Counted from the stretch's first letter, positions 1 to 7,938 are shown. The stretch: 64,000 bases of DNA from Mucilaginibacter sp. OK268 (GCF_900103125.1 NZ_FNJV01000012.1:62001-126000); one strand, 5' to 3'. Numbers and translations: made by a program. The notes: a model not told the origin generated them from the letters alone.

Positions 1-128
1 AAAAATTGCGAAAAGGTGATCTCACCGGTATGGTAACCCTCGCCGTGCGCCACTTTTACAAAGGTGGCCAATACCCCATAACTTGCCGCGCCCAGCGCCA
101 CCAATAATATCCCCCTTAGCTTTTCCAT
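1..128 (-). CDS. EamA/DMT-family transporter, N-terminal part only
   Basis: Reading the minus strand from an ATG at 126-128 gives an open frame that begins MEKLRGILLVALGAASYG and runs off the left edge of the window. A first hydrophobic helix carrying the small-residue pattern GAASYGVLATFVK, a short loop and then a second segment is typical of EamA-domain (drug/metabolite transporter superfamily) permeases, where each 10-TM protein is built from two EamA repeats. Only about 42 residues are visible, so the substrate cannot be inferred. Family assignment is from this first helix only and is moderate. Confidence 0.6.
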   Translation of the reverse strand, partial: MEKLRGILLVALGAASYGVLATFVKVAHGEGYHTGEITFSQF

Positions 129-241
129 AGTGTTTTGTCGTGGGCGCAAAGGTCAGCCAAAGGCACGACAAAAAACGTTTACAAATGTTGATATTTCAGG
201 AATATTGCTTTTTAATGAAATGGGGATGCTGATTAAAAACG

Positions 242-353
242 CGTCATTGCGAGGTACGAAGCAATCCCTACAGAGGCAGGTCGGTCATTCAAGGTTTAAA
301 CTGTTCTATTTGCTCTGTGTAGTATAGAGATTGCTTCGTACCTCGCAATGACG
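242..353. repeat. REP-like hairpin element with perfect 25-bp arms
   Basis: A perfect 25-bp inverted repeat (arms 242-266 and 329-353, core GTCATTGCGAGG...GAAGCAATC) encloses 62 bp. The loop contains a shorter imperfect inverted repeat (CTACAGAG / CTCTGTGTAG). A related hairpin lies at 46952-47035. The core resembles the short dispersed palindromes common in Bacteroidota intergenic regions. It sits in the 358-bp gap between the transporter and the first SDR. I see no gene in the rest of that gap; a short open frame at 130-327 overlaps one arm of the repeat and has no recognisable product. Confidence 0.75.
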
Positions 354-448
354 TTCGGAAAAACCTTTCCACAATCTATTACCCCCCTTTTCCTTAATCT
401 GTATCAGTATTACCCGGTTCTGTATAAATTATCCCGGGCGGGCCCCAA

Positions 449-456
449 TACCTTTG
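449..456 (+). promoter_or_regulatory. Candidate -7 promoter box of the first SDR gene
   Basis: TACCTTTG matches the Bacteroidota TAnnTTTG -7 consensus and lies 30 bp before the ATG at 487. This supports starting the SDR at 487 rather than at an upstream in-frame TTG at 454 that would overlap the box. A clear -33 TTTG element is not visible. Confidence 0.45.
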
Positions 457-486
457 TTGTATAAATTAATTCAAAAAACAAAAGCA

Positions 487-1308
487 ATGTCAAAGACAAT
501 TTTTATAACCGGAGCTTCCCGTGGATTTGGAAAACTTTGGGCCGAAGCATTTTTAAAACGTGGCGATAAAGTAGTAGCCACCGCACGTAACCTGGACACC
601 CTTGCCGACCTGGTAAGCACTTATGGCGACGCCATATTACCTATACAATTGGATGTAAATAACCGCGAAGCCGACTTTGCAGCCATTAAACAGGCTAAAC
701 AACATTTTGGCACTATCGATGTGCTGATCAACAATGCCGGTTACGGCCTGTTTGGCGCCATTGAAGAAACCAGCGAGCAGGAAGCCCGCGAACAGATAGA
801 AACCAACGTATTCGGCTTATTATGGCTTACCCAGGCTGCTATACCAGTAATGCGTGCACAAGGCCATGGCCATATTATACAGGTATCAAGCTTTTTGGGT
901 CAAGTTACATTCCCTGTTTTAGGACTGTATAACGCATCCAAATTCGCAGTTGAGGGTCTAAGCGAAACCCTGGCTACCGAAGTAAAAGGATTTGGTATCA
1001 ACGTGTCGTTAATTGAGCCAAACGGTTTTACAACAGACTGGAGCAGCGCCTCGGCCATACATACCCAATCAATGCCAGAGTATGATGCCCTCAAAGCAGC
1101 TTTTGCCGAAGGCTCGTCTGCTCCCGGCTTTTTTGGTGATCCCGAAGCAACATCAGCAGCAGTGCTTAAACTGGTTGATGCCGAAAACCCGCCATTGCGC
1201 CTTTTCCTGGGCAAAATAGCTTTACCTTATGTTAAACAGGTTTATGCAGATCGTATAGCAACCTGGGAAGCATGGCAGGATGTAGCCGTAGCAGCACACG
1301 GTAACTAA
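487..1308 (+). CDS. Short-chain dehydrogenase/reductase (SDR)
   Basis: A 273-residue NAD(P)-dependent oxidoreductase of the classical SDR family. The N-terminus (MSKTIFITGASRGFG) carries the TGxxxGxG dinucleotide-binding motif. NNAG follows at the end of strand 4, and the catalytic Tyr/Lys pair is seen as YNASK, after a Ser in VSSF. ARN after strand 2 suggests NADP preference. Related proteins are often annotated only as SDR oxidoreductase, so the substrate is unknown. I chose the ATG at 487 because it puts the Rossmann strand at the usual distance from the N-terminus and follows a good -7 box. The next gene, on the same strand, is an AraC regulator, an arrangement common for inducible SDRs in Bacteroidota, but a hairpin separates the two. 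Confidence 0.9.
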   Translation: MSKTIFITGASRGFGKLWAEAFLKRGDKVVATARNLDTLADLVSTYGDAILPIQLDVNNREADFAAIKQAKQHFGTIDVLINNAGYGLFGAIEETSEQEAREQIETNVFGLLWLTQAAIPVMRAQGHGHIIQVSSFLGQVTFPVLGLYNASKFAVEGLSETLATEVKGFGINVSLIEPNGFTTDWSSASAIHTQSMPEYDALKAAFAEGSSAPGFFGDPEATSAAVLKLVDAENPPLRLFLGKIALPYVKQVYADRIATWEAWQDVAVAAHGN

Positions 1309-1346
1309 GCGTTGCTAATTTTACTTTTATCATACTAAATACCCCG

Positions 1347-1387
1347 GCATAATTCATACTTTTATTAGTGTGAATTATGCTTTAATT
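1347..1387 (+). terminator. Probable intrinsic terminator after the SDR gene
   Basis: GCATAATTCA (1347-1356) pairs with TGAATTATGC (1371-1380) and is followed by TTTAATT. It lies 38 bp past the SDR stop and 10 bp before the AraC start, so it could end SDR transcription or act in the AraC leader. Confidence 0.5.
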
Positions 1388-1397
1388 ATTTCTGATC

Positions 1398-2288
1398 ATG
1401 AAACATTATAAAAGCCTGGCCCAATTAAGCTATGATAACGGCTTTCCGCAGCCAGAAAATCCGCTACTTAACCTCATACACTGCAATAAAACCTGCAATA
1501 TGGAGGAACAGGAATTTACCAGCGATTTTTACCAGATAGGATTTAAAAGATTGCTGTCGGGTACATTTGCCTACGGCCGAACCAAATATGATCATGATAA
1601 TGGCACGCTCTCATTTGTAAAGCCCCGTCAGATCATCGAGTTTAAACACCTGAAGTTTGAGGAAGATGGTTTCCTAATATTGATACATGAAGACTACCTG
1701 AACGGGCATCCACTCCATAACGAAATCAAAAAGTATAATTATTTTGAATATGAAACCAATGAGGCCCTGTACCTTTCGCCAAAGGAAGAACAGATCATCT
1801 GGGGCTTGTTCAATGAAATTGAAACTGAATACAACAACAACCAGGACGAGTACAGTCGCGATATTATCCTTGGGCATATAGAATCTATCCTGAAATATTC
1901 ACAGCGTTTTTATAAAAGGCAATTCATCAACCGCATCGAGGTAACCGGCAAAATGGCTTCCAGGTTCAATGACGCGCTTTCTGTATATTTTGAAAAAGGT
2001 TATTTGCTGGAAAAAGGCTTGCCTACTGTTAAATCAATGGCTGCCGAACTTAACCTTTCGCCAAGCTACCTGAGCGATCTCCTGAAACAGGAAACCGGCA
2101 AAACGGCTATGGAGCTGATTCACATTTACCTCATATCCGAAGCCAAAAACCTGCTCAAAGGATCAGATCATAATATTGCCGAAACGGCTTATACCCTGGG
2201 CTTTGATAACCTGCCCTATTTTTCGCGTTTATTTAAAAAAGAAGTGGGCATCAGTCCTGTTCAATTCAGGAAACAGATCATGAATTAA
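1398..2288 (+). CDS. AraC-family transcriptional regulator
   Basis: A 296-residue protein with an N-terminal ligand-sensing half (about residues 1-180) and a C-terminal AraC-type double helix-turn-helix (about 200-294). The first HTH reads MAAELNLSPSYLSDLLKQETG. The second carries the family signature IAETAYTLGFDNLPYFSRLFKKEVGISP followed by QFRKQ. That pattern (A-LGF-----FSR-FKK--G-SP-QFR) is diagnostic. The N-terminal half does not match a cupin I can name. It is probably a one-component activator. The adjacent upstream SDR is its most likely target, but this is inferred from position only. Confidence 0.92.
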   Translation: MKHYKSLAQLSYDNGFPQPENPLLNLIHCNKTCNMEEQEFTSDFYQIGFKRLLSGTFAYGRTKYDHDNGTLSFVKPRQIIEFKHLKFEEDGFLILIHEDYLNGHPLHNEIKKYNYFEYETNEALYLSPKEEQIIWGLFNEIETEYNNNQDEYSRDIILGHIESILKYSQRFYKRQFINRIEVTGKMASRFNDALSVYFEKGYLLEKGLPTVKSMAAELNLSPSYLSDLLKQETGKTAMELIHIYLISEAKNLLKGSDHNIAETAYTLGFDNLPYFSRLFKKEVGISPVQFRKQIMN

Positions 2289-2368
2289 TCTGCGGGTTGA
2301 TTCAACAGTAAACGCTCTGGCCTGATGATTTTTCATGAAAACATGAGATAAGTTTTTTATTTTCACTC

Positions 2369-3457
2369 ATGAATAAAATCCTTTTCTGTTTCCTGCTGCT
2401 CTTTTGTTCGGGCCTATCCATATCATTTGCGCAAACCAGCCAGGATAGCATTATATATATTGTTGACGGCAATCCGGTTATTGAAACCCCAAGTGACGAT
2501 GATCAAATGCTTAACAGTGATGTTGATAAACTTGAGGTGGTTACCGATATATCAAAAATAAAAACAGCTGGTTATGCAGGTAAAGCAAACAAGATCATTT
2601 ATGTGACTACCAAAGCATATCTCACGCGTACACCCCAGGAAAAATTGATTGTATCAACCAAAGCAATGGTCAGAAAAAATGGGGCGTGGCACTTAAAAGA
2701 TGCCGCAACCCCATATTCAGGCCCTTTTATTGATTATTTTATGAATGGCCGTAAACAAGGCGAGGGTACCCTGAAAGATGGCCTTGTTGAAGGGGTAAGA
2801 ACCGTTTATTATCCTAATGGCAACAAACGATATTTTTATACCTATACAAAGGGACACGAAAATGGCGACTCGGAGGAATATTTTATAACTGGCAAACTCA
2901 AGCAAAAAGGCACCTTTGTCAATGAAAAAGAAATTGGCCTGTGGCAGGATTTTTATTCAACCGGCAAATTAAAAAGACAATCAACTTTTGTAAATAACAA
3001 ACAGGAAGTACCCAAAGAAGATACAAAATTTTATGTCCTTTTAGATAAAGCTTTAGTCTTAATGAAAGAGGAGGATTATGCTGGCGCGATTAAAAAGCTG
3101 GATGACGCGGCAAAATTAAATCCGGGTTATGCCGATCTGTATTTTTACCGGGGAACGGCCAAATTAGACAACTTTGATTTTGATAACTCCATAGCCGATT
3201 TAGATAAGGCCATTGAAATTGAACCCCTATACATGGAAGCCATCAGTAACCGGGCCTTTGCCAGGTTGCGGAAATATGAATTCAAAGACAGCCGCACAAT
3301 CAGCAAAACAAAGGAAGTAACCATCCTTGCCGCTAAAGATAAAGTACCCATACCCAAGGAGGATCAGGATAAAATTTGTGCGGATCTGAACCTTGGTTAT
3401 CAATTGGGCGACCATAAAGCCATGATCACCGATGCCATCAGCAGGTATTGCAAATAA
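2369..3457 (+). CDS. Secreted MORN-repeat / TPR protein
   Basis: A 362-residue exported protein. Residues 1-21 are a signal peptide (hydrophobic LLLFCSGLSISFA, then Q). Residues about 115-210 carry MORN_2-type repeats (G--DYFMNGRKQGEGTLKDG, then YYPNGNK, G--EEYFITGKLKQKGTF and G-WQDFYSTGKL). About 225-305 hold two TPR units (YAGAIKKLDDAAKLNPGYAD and FDNSIADLDKAIEIEP). Such proteins probably act as periplasmic or outer-membrane scaffolds; no enzymatic motif is present. It is followed by the convergent TetR gene after only 35 bp. Confidence 0.8.
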   Translation: MNKILFCFLLLFCSGLSISFAQTSQDSIIYIVDGNPVIETPSDDDQMLNSDVDKLEVVTDISKIKTAGYAGKANKIIYVTTKAYLTRTPQEKLIVSTKAMVRKNGAWHLKDAATPYSGPFIDYFMNGRKQGEGTLKDGLVEGVRTVYYPNGNKRYFYTYTKGHENGDSEEYFITGKLKQKGTFVNEKEIGLWQDFYSTGKLKRQSTFVNNKQEVPKEDTKFYVLLDKALVLMKEEDYAGAIKKLDDAAKLNPGYADLYFYRGTAKLDNFDFDNSIADLDKAIEIEPLYMEAISNRAFARLRKYEFKDSRTISKTKEVTILAAKDKVPIPKEDQDKICADLNLGYQLGDHKAMITDAISRYCK

Positions 3458-3492
3458 TACTATTCTAATCTATTATTGAACTGCATTTAAAT

Positions 3493-4074
3493 TTAACCTA
3501 ACATCATCAGCGTTAGCCTGATGATATCATCAAAAACAGCTTTTTCGGTAGTTGATTTTGCGGTTACCTGCATTCCCTTTACCGTGTTGGAGATGGATCG
3601 GGCAATTGCCCTGGTATCCTGCGCTTTACTGATCTCTCCATTTTCCTGCCCTTTTTTAATAACCCGGTAAAAGATATCTTCTACCTGTTGATCATTCCGG
3701 CAGATCATTTGTTTCACTACCTCATCATGCGGGGCAACCTCCACTTCGGCATTCACCATGAAACAGCCTTTTCGGCTATAGTCGCCCAGAAGTTCATCAG
3801 CAATAAATTCCAATATCTGTTTGATGATTTCTTTGGCAGGCAGGTCGCTGCCTGCAATCTGGGATATTTTAGCAGATGCTGTGCATTGATAACATTCCAG
3901 GGCTTTAATAAACAGGGTGTGCTTGTCGCCATAAGTATCATACAGGCTCGACCGGCTGATACCGAGCCCGTCAACAAGATCCTGCATAGACGTACCATTG
4001 TACCCCTTTAACCAGAAAAGGTCAACAGCCTTGTTCAGCACCTCATTTTCATCAAACTCTTTAGTCCTTGCCAT
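3493..4074 (-). CDS. TetR/AcrR-family transcriptional repressor
   Basis: A 193-residue protein. Residues 8-55 form the TetR HTH: AVDLFWLKGYNGTSMQDLVDGLGISRSSLYDTYGDKHTLF, of which only the recognisable G--GTS--D---G-S-SSLY--YG-K pattern is diagnostic. The C-terminal three quarters is a variable helical ligand and dimerisation domain containing YSRKGCFMVN, found in TetR proteins associated with oxidoreductases. It lies downstream of the SDR at 4247-4996 on the same strand. Two palindromic sites of TetR size flank the -7 box of that SDR. I infer it represses the SDR and possibly itself, through the hairpin-like inverted repeat just before its own start. Confidence 0.93.
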   Translation of the reverse strand: MARTKEFDENEVLNKAVDLFWLKGYNGTSMQDLVDGLGISRSSLYDTYGDKHTLFIKALECYQCTASAKISQIAGSDLPAKEIIKQILEFIADELLGDYSRKGCFMVNAEVEVAPHDEVVKQMICRNDQQVEDIFYRVIKKGQENGEISKAQDTRAIARSISNTVKGMQVTAKSTTEKAVFDDIIRLTLMMLG

Positions 4075-4081
4075 AATCGCG

Positions 4082-4114
4082 AATAGCTTTGCCTAATAAT
4101 TAAGCAAAGCTATT
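4082..4114 (-). promoter_or_regulatory. 11-bp inverted repeat directly upstream of the TetR gene
   Basis: AATAGCTTTGC (4082-4092) and GCAAAGCTATT (4104-4114) are perfect inverted copies around an 11-bp AT-rich centre, 7 bp before the TetR start codon. It could be an autoregulatory operator or an RNA hairpin in the leader. The sequence differs from the operators upstream of the SDR, so if it is an operator it may bind another protein. Confidence 0.4.
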
Positions 4115-4246
4115 AAAAAGCTATTAACTTGAACGTCAGGAATCAAGAAACAAGAGACAAGAACCGAGAAAAAACTTGCTTTACCTTGAAAAAGCCCTTC
4201 AGAAAATGATTCTTGACTCTTGATTCTAATATCTTGACTCTAAGCC

Positions 4247-4996
4247 TTACCGTACACCGCCACCGGCCAGCAGGGTTTCGCCGGTTAACCAGCGAGACTC
4301 TTCCGAAGCCAGGAATACGGCTACCAGCGCTATATCTTCTGGTTGACCAATACGGCCCAGGGGTGCTGTGCGTTCTGTTTCGGCCTGAAAATCACTACCG
4401 ATGAAGCCCGCGGTATGTGTGCCTTCGGTTTCTACCATACCTGGATTAATGGAGTTAACACGGATCTTTTTAGGACCTAATTCTTTTGACAATACATGGG
4501 TAATGGCATCAACCGCGCCTTTGGTAGCTGTATAAATAGAGCTGCCTATCGGAGCTATGCTGCTCACTACCGAACCAATATTGATGATGCTGCCACCGTC
4601 TGCATTAAAGCTTTTCAATGCGCCTTGTGTGGTAAGCAATAAGCCCAGTACGTTAGTGTCAAACTGATTGTGAAAATCTTCGGCACTAATTTCTTCAATA
4701 GCACCGAATTTATAAACGCCTGCATTGTTTACCAGGATATCAACCGCGCCAAAAGCTTTGGTAGTTTCCTCAAACAAACGGCTGATATCAGCTGCTTTTG
4801 AAACATCGCCCTGAACAGCTATAGCTTTACCGCCGTTACTCACAATTTCTTCTACCACTTTATCGGCACCAGCTTTTGCCGAAGCATAATTAACTACAAC
4901 AGATGCTCCTGCTGCTGCCAGACTTTTGGCTATACCTGCACCAATACCTTTTGATGCCCCTGTTATAACCGCTACTTTATTTTCTAATTTTTTCAT
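4247..4996 (-). CDS. SDR-family oxidoreductase (FabG-like)
   Basis: A 249-residue classical SDR. TGASKGIG near residue 13 is the cofactor glycine motif, followed by a DVS acidic turn near 64, NNAG near 90 and the catalytic pair in YTATK near 155. RVNSINPGMVETEG follows, and a C-terminal WLTGETLLAGGG closes the fold, typical of FabG and glucose-1-dehydrogenase-like SDRs. It is paralogous to the SDR at 42394-43152 (same start MKKLENKVAV and the same overall length). Probably NAD(P)H-dependent reduction or oxidation of a small carbonyl or alcohol; the substrate is unknown. It has its own promoter with two operator-like palindromes, and the TetR gene follows 172 bp downstream. Confidence 0.92.
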   Translation of the reverse strand: MKKLENKVAVITGASKGIGAGIAKSLAAAGASVVVNYASAKAGADKVVEEIVSNGGKAIAVQGDVSKAADISRLFEETTKAFGAVDILVNNAGVYKFGAIEEISAEDFHNQFDTNVLGLLLTTQGALKSFNADGGSIINIGSVVSSIAPIGSSIYTATKGAVDAITHVLSKELGPKKIRVNSINPGMVETEGTHTAGFIGSDFQAETERTAPLGRIGQPEDIALVAVFLASEESRWLTGETLLAGGGVR

Positions 4997-5021
4997 TTTA
5001 GGAATGATTAATTTTCTTATT

Positions 5022-5069
5022 TGGAATAATCGTTCCGCAAATATATATCATATCGGAACAAACGTTCCG
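5022..5069 (-). promoter_or_regulatory. SDR promoter with two TetR-type operators
   Basis: Two copies of GGAA(T/C)-N4-GTTCC lie at 5023-5036 (GGAATAATCGTTCC) and 5055-5068 (GGAACAAACGTTCC, which extends to a 16-bp palindrome at 5054-5069). Their centres are 32 bp apart, about three helical turns. On the minus strand, TATATTTG (complement of 5038-5045) matches the Bacteroidota -7 consensus TAnnTTTG and sits exactly between the two sites. This is a strong layout for repression of the SDR gene by the neighbouring TetR protein. Confidence 0.7.
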
Positions 5070-5204
5070 TTTTGATCGCAATATTATGCTGGCATGACAA
5101 ATGGCGTTTTTCCCTTAAGTTTTTGATGGAATAATATCACTGTAAGGGCCTAAGCGTTCGTGGGAAACACCGTTAGGCGGGGTAATTCAGCTTAGTCCAT
5201 AAAC

Positions 5205-5254
5205 AATAAAGCAGATGCTGATTTGAAGTATTCCAAATCAGCATCTGCTTTATT
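5205..5254 (-). terminator. Strong hairpin terminator at the end of the T6SS effector operon
   Basis: A perfect 21-bp inverted repeat (arms 5205-5225 and 5234-5254, loop of 8 nt) begins 49 bp after the stop codon of the last gene of the island. On the minus strand the stem ends in CTTTATT followed by GTTTATGG. The 307-bp gap 4997-5303 otherwise holds only the SDR promoter and no other gene I can support. Confidence 0.75.
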
Positions 5255-5303
5255 TTAAAACTGACAATAAATAAGTTGGCTATCCGGATTGATCAACCGA
5301 TGA

Positions 5304-5750
5304 TCATAATTTATTTACCTCTTTGATCGCGTTATTCAATACGGTAGATATAAAGGTGCCCCGCCGCCGATCTAAACTGGCAGTAACCAGGGTGTGAGGC
5401 GCGATAGGCGATGATAGCTTTTCAGCTGTTATTACGGGCAGCTGGTAATAGGCATTTTTTTCATTTTCCAGGTCGATTGTCCATTTCGCTTTTAAGTTTT
5501 TGCGGAATGTGTCACCTACATAGCGCGTAACCAGATCTAATAAGTCTTTATTTTCCTGTTTAAGAATGTCATCAGTCGATTCAAATTTTGTGAGCAGCCA
5601 GGCTTCTATCTCATTAATGGATTGCACAGAATAATCAAGATCTTTCCCGGTTTCCTTTTTAAAGAACGCCTCAAAAACATCTAATTTATCCGACATTAAA
5701 AACAACCACTCCTCAAAATCATTTGTAGTTGGCATTTTCAATATCATCAT
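5304..5750 (-). CDS. Uncharacterised small acidic protein, possible second immunity protein
   Basis: I do not recognise a named family. About 149 residues, with no signal peptide or membrane segment, predicted cytoplasmic. An N-terminal helical half (FEEWLFLMSDKLDVFEAFFKK) is followed by a helical segment with VTRYVGDTFRKNL and a beta-rich part (AKWTIDLENEKN--YYQLPVI), ending in TASLDRRRGTFISTVL. It lies 25 bp after the ComJ-like gene and is the last gene before the terminator, so it may be co-expressed with the nuclease effector. It could be a second immunity protein, an orphan one left by a former effector, or unrelated. The start is uncertain: ATGs at 5750, 5747 and 5735 are in frame. Confidence 0.65.
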   Translation of the reverse strand: MMILKMPTTNDFEEWLFLMSDKLDVFEAFFKKETGKDLDYSVQSINEIEAWLLTKFESTDDILKQENKDLLDLVTRYVGDTFRKNLKAKWTIDLENEKNAYYQLPVITAEKLSSPIAPHTLVTASLDRRRGTFISTVLNNAIKEVNKL

Positions 5751-5775
5751 CAAAACTGAAAGAATGACTACCTAA

Positions 5776-6339
5776 CTATTTTTTCCCTACCAGAAGTTCA
5801 GTAGATAGATCCCAGCCATAGTCATCCTCTATTAATACCTCAAATTCCGCATTATCTTTTTTAATAAAGTTAAAACGATAATATACTTCCTCTTTATCTG
5901 TATCAACCTCTTCTGGAGTGCCCACACAAACCTGAAAATGGAGCACATAACTCCCGGACTCAACTTTAAAAGTATGATCTGTGTTTAGCGGATAATATTT
6001 GCCTTTCTTTTGTTCTTCTTCTAAGTTAACCTCTGGGTTTTCATACAAAAAGATGGATTCTGCCACAGTACTTATGCAAAATTCATTTACATCGGTTATC
6101 TCAAAAGGAATTAAAGCAGAACGTTGAGCATTCTCATCCTGAACCACCGTTGTAGAACTGTCAATTAAAAAGTAGCTCCCGAAGCTACCATCAACCAAAG
6201 GGTCGAGTACGATGTAGTTTTTAGTCCATAGCATTCCAAACTCTACATTTTCATCGCCCCATTGTTCCAATTCCAAATCTTTCTTTATCGATCTAACTAC
6301 TATTTGATTGTTAGATACTAAGGTGTTAATGTTAATCAT
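5776..6339 (-). CDS. Candidate immunity protein to the NucA/NucB effector, ComJ (Nin)-like
   Basis: A 187-residue acidic, cytoplasmic-looking protein encoded 8 bp after the nuclease effector, the usual place for its immunity gene. Its layout resembles the Bacillus competence protein ComJ (Nin), the inhibitor of the DNA-entry nuclease NucA. An N-terminal strand region is followed by GSYFLIDSST, then SALIPFEITD, then a CISTVAES strand, and a SGSYVLHFQVC strand near the C-terminus. ComJ has the comparable series of a conserved PF-V segment, an ISS strand and a P-GDYQL strand. It is longer than ComJ (about 130 residues), with an acidic insert near residues 100-125. The homology is my reading by eye and remote; the immunity role rests on position plus this resemblance. 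Confidence 0.65.
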   Translation of the reverse strand: MININTLVSNNQIVVRSIKKDLELEQWGDENVEFGMLWTKNYIVLDPLVDGSFGSYFLIDSSTTVVQDENAQRSALIPFEITDVNEFCISTVAESIFLYENPEVNLEEEQKKGKYYPLNTDHTFKVESGSYVLHFQVCVGTPEEVDTDKEEVYYRFNFIKKDNAEFEVLIEDDYGWDLSTELLVGKK

Positions 6340-6347
6340 ATTAGGTT

Positions 6348-7934
6348 TTAATCTGTTATAATAATCTTCACAACTGTACCGTCAGGATAGTCAGACAATG
6401 CATTACCTATTGCGCTTCCTGCCCCCCTGTTATCACCAGGATTGATGTGCCTTACACTTGCTCCTTTTCCGCCTTCTTTAAACATAGCCATTGGCCATTC
6501 ATCCCTATCTAAATTGGGCTTTGTTTTAACGCCTCTCAATGAGGTAGCTCTATTTGCCTTAGCCCCGTCCCTTTCAATTGTAACAACATTTGGCTTTCCT
6601 GAAGCTATTGCATCTTCAATGTGTTTGGCCGTTTCAGGATAATCGCTTTTGCTAATAGATACTTCAACAGTATGGGCTTCTCCCGTAACGTTTTTAACCT
6701 GCGCTTTGTTTGTATACCCATTATGTACCAGTACCCCATCCTCAGTAACAAAGTAATTCTCGTTATCTGCTACGTCAAAGTTATAAACTGTAGACACTTT
6801 ACTGATAAGACCGATGTTTTTTATGGTTACTTTTCTACCGTCTATGAGCTCCAGTTCTTCGGCCGCGCTGATGTTTTGTATTTCGCGCCATTCGCCATTA
6901 ACTAAAAACCGATGCTCTGGTGTAACCTGAAATATGGTGCCGTTGTCCAGCTCCAGCACAATCATGCTGAGAGTGGTACGGCGGTGTATCTGGGTAACCG
7001 GTTTCAATTCGCGTTGCCCGGTAGCTTCATTCATTGTCCATACCACCGAGCCAATGGCAATGGTTTCGATACCGACCAGGCCGTTACTGGTATGCACCTG
7101 TGTTCCTGCGGGGAAACAAACCAGCGAAGCTCCCTTGGCGGCAAAAATAGCCAGTACCAATTCCTGCCCACTGGCCAGCAGCTTATCGGTAGTGCTCATT
7201 TCTGGATTAGTCCAGATATCATATTGCCCTTTATAAGCGCCAAACATGCCCAAACCACGTAAACCCCGGCAAAGCCAGCTCATTTTGCCAAATAAAGTGG
7301 CCGGGTTAAACATATTCCCCATTTCGGCTTTGGCGACATTTAAAAACTCCGCACCGGCAGCCCGGAGGCCACTTGTTGCCGCGGTACCAGCCATGCTACC
7401 CATGCCGCGCCCAGCCAGGAAACCAAAAGCGAAATTGGCGATATGCCCCACATCATGCATGGTAGTGCTCATCATGGCCTCCCAAAAGGTTTCTTTAATG
7501 TCGATCATCACATTTTCGGCAGTACAACAAAGCTGACTTTGTTTTACTACCAAACCTTCATGACCATCAACGATCAAATTGGGTGATGGGTTTACCCATT
7601 GCCTGGAGCCGGCATTGCTTTTGCATTTCATGTAACCTATGCCAATGGCCAGCAGTAAAGCCCCTCCTATAATCGCGGCCAGTGCCCAGCCAGCAACAGG
7701 CACAGCCATTAATGCCAACGCAGCCACCAACAAACCGGCAATAGCGCCGGCCATAAAGGCCATGCTTCCTAAACATACGAAAACATTATCCTTCATGGTA
7801 TCCCTGGTATTGGCTACCAAATTACCGCTGAAAATGGCAGTTCTACTTTTGTCCACTTTCATCTGCTTAAACATGGCGCCTTTAGGGCATACCAGGTAAT
7901 GCTTTTCTGTTAACCACTGTAGATCCTCAGCCAT
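6348..7934 (-). CDS. T6SS effector: PAAR-like / Hint / NucA-NucB-type DNase
   Basis: A 528-residue multidomain effector. Residues about 10-140 are a PAAR-like tip domain (CPKGA near 17, closing VDG-----KQSQLCC near 123-137). It is split by a hydrophobic hairpin at about 55-102. A helical linker, rich in Gly and Ala, follows to about 270. Residues about 273-405 are a Hint (intein-like autoprocessing) domain starting at Cys273 in CFPAGTQVHT and ending in VLVHN. The last 120 residues carry a NucA/NucB DNase core: DEWPMAMFKEGGKGASVRH near 478 and DNRGAGS near 501, then DYPDGT. In secreted NucB homologues the conserved Asp-Glu and Asp-Asn-Arg positions belong to the active site. I start at the ATG at 7934, since the upstream TTG at 7952 would overlap the previous gene. 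Expected action: VgrG-tip delivery, self-cleavage, DNA degradation in the target cell. Confidence 0.88.
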   Translation of the reverse strand: MAEDLQWLTEKHYLVCPKGAMFKQMKVDKSRTAIFSGNLVANTRDTMKDNVFVCLGSMAFMAGAIAGLLVAALALMAVPVAGWALAAIIGGALLLAIGIGYMKCKSNAGSRQWVNPSPNLIVDGHEGLVVKQSQLCCTAENVMIDIKETFWEAMMSTTMHDVGHIANFAFGFLAGRGMGSMAGTAATSGLRAAGAEFLNVAKAEMGNMFNPATLFGKMSWLCRGLRGLGMFGAYKGQYDIWTNPEMSTTDKLLASGQELVLAIFAAKGASLVCFPAGTQVHTSNGLVGIETIAIGSVVWTMNEATGQRELKPVTQIHRRTTLSMIVLELDNGTIFQVTPEHRFLVNGEWREIQNISAAEELELIDGRKVTIKNIGLISKVSTVYNFDVADNENYFVTEDGVLVHNGYTNKAQVKNVTGEAHTVEVSISKSDYPETAKHIEDAIASGKPNVVTIERDGAKANRATSLRGVKTKPNLDRDEWPMAMFKEGGKGASVRHINPGDNRGAGSAIGNALSDYPDGTVVKIIITD

Positions 7935-7938
7935 AACT

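Noticed and set aside
130..327. A short open frame
   Set aside because: It covers an arm of the REP-like hairpin and has no recognisable product or start context.
6348..7934. The Hint region as a splicing intein
   Set aside because: The domain is followed by VLVHN then an unrelated toxin, as in Hint-type toxin release, not by a conserved extein with a homing endonuclease.
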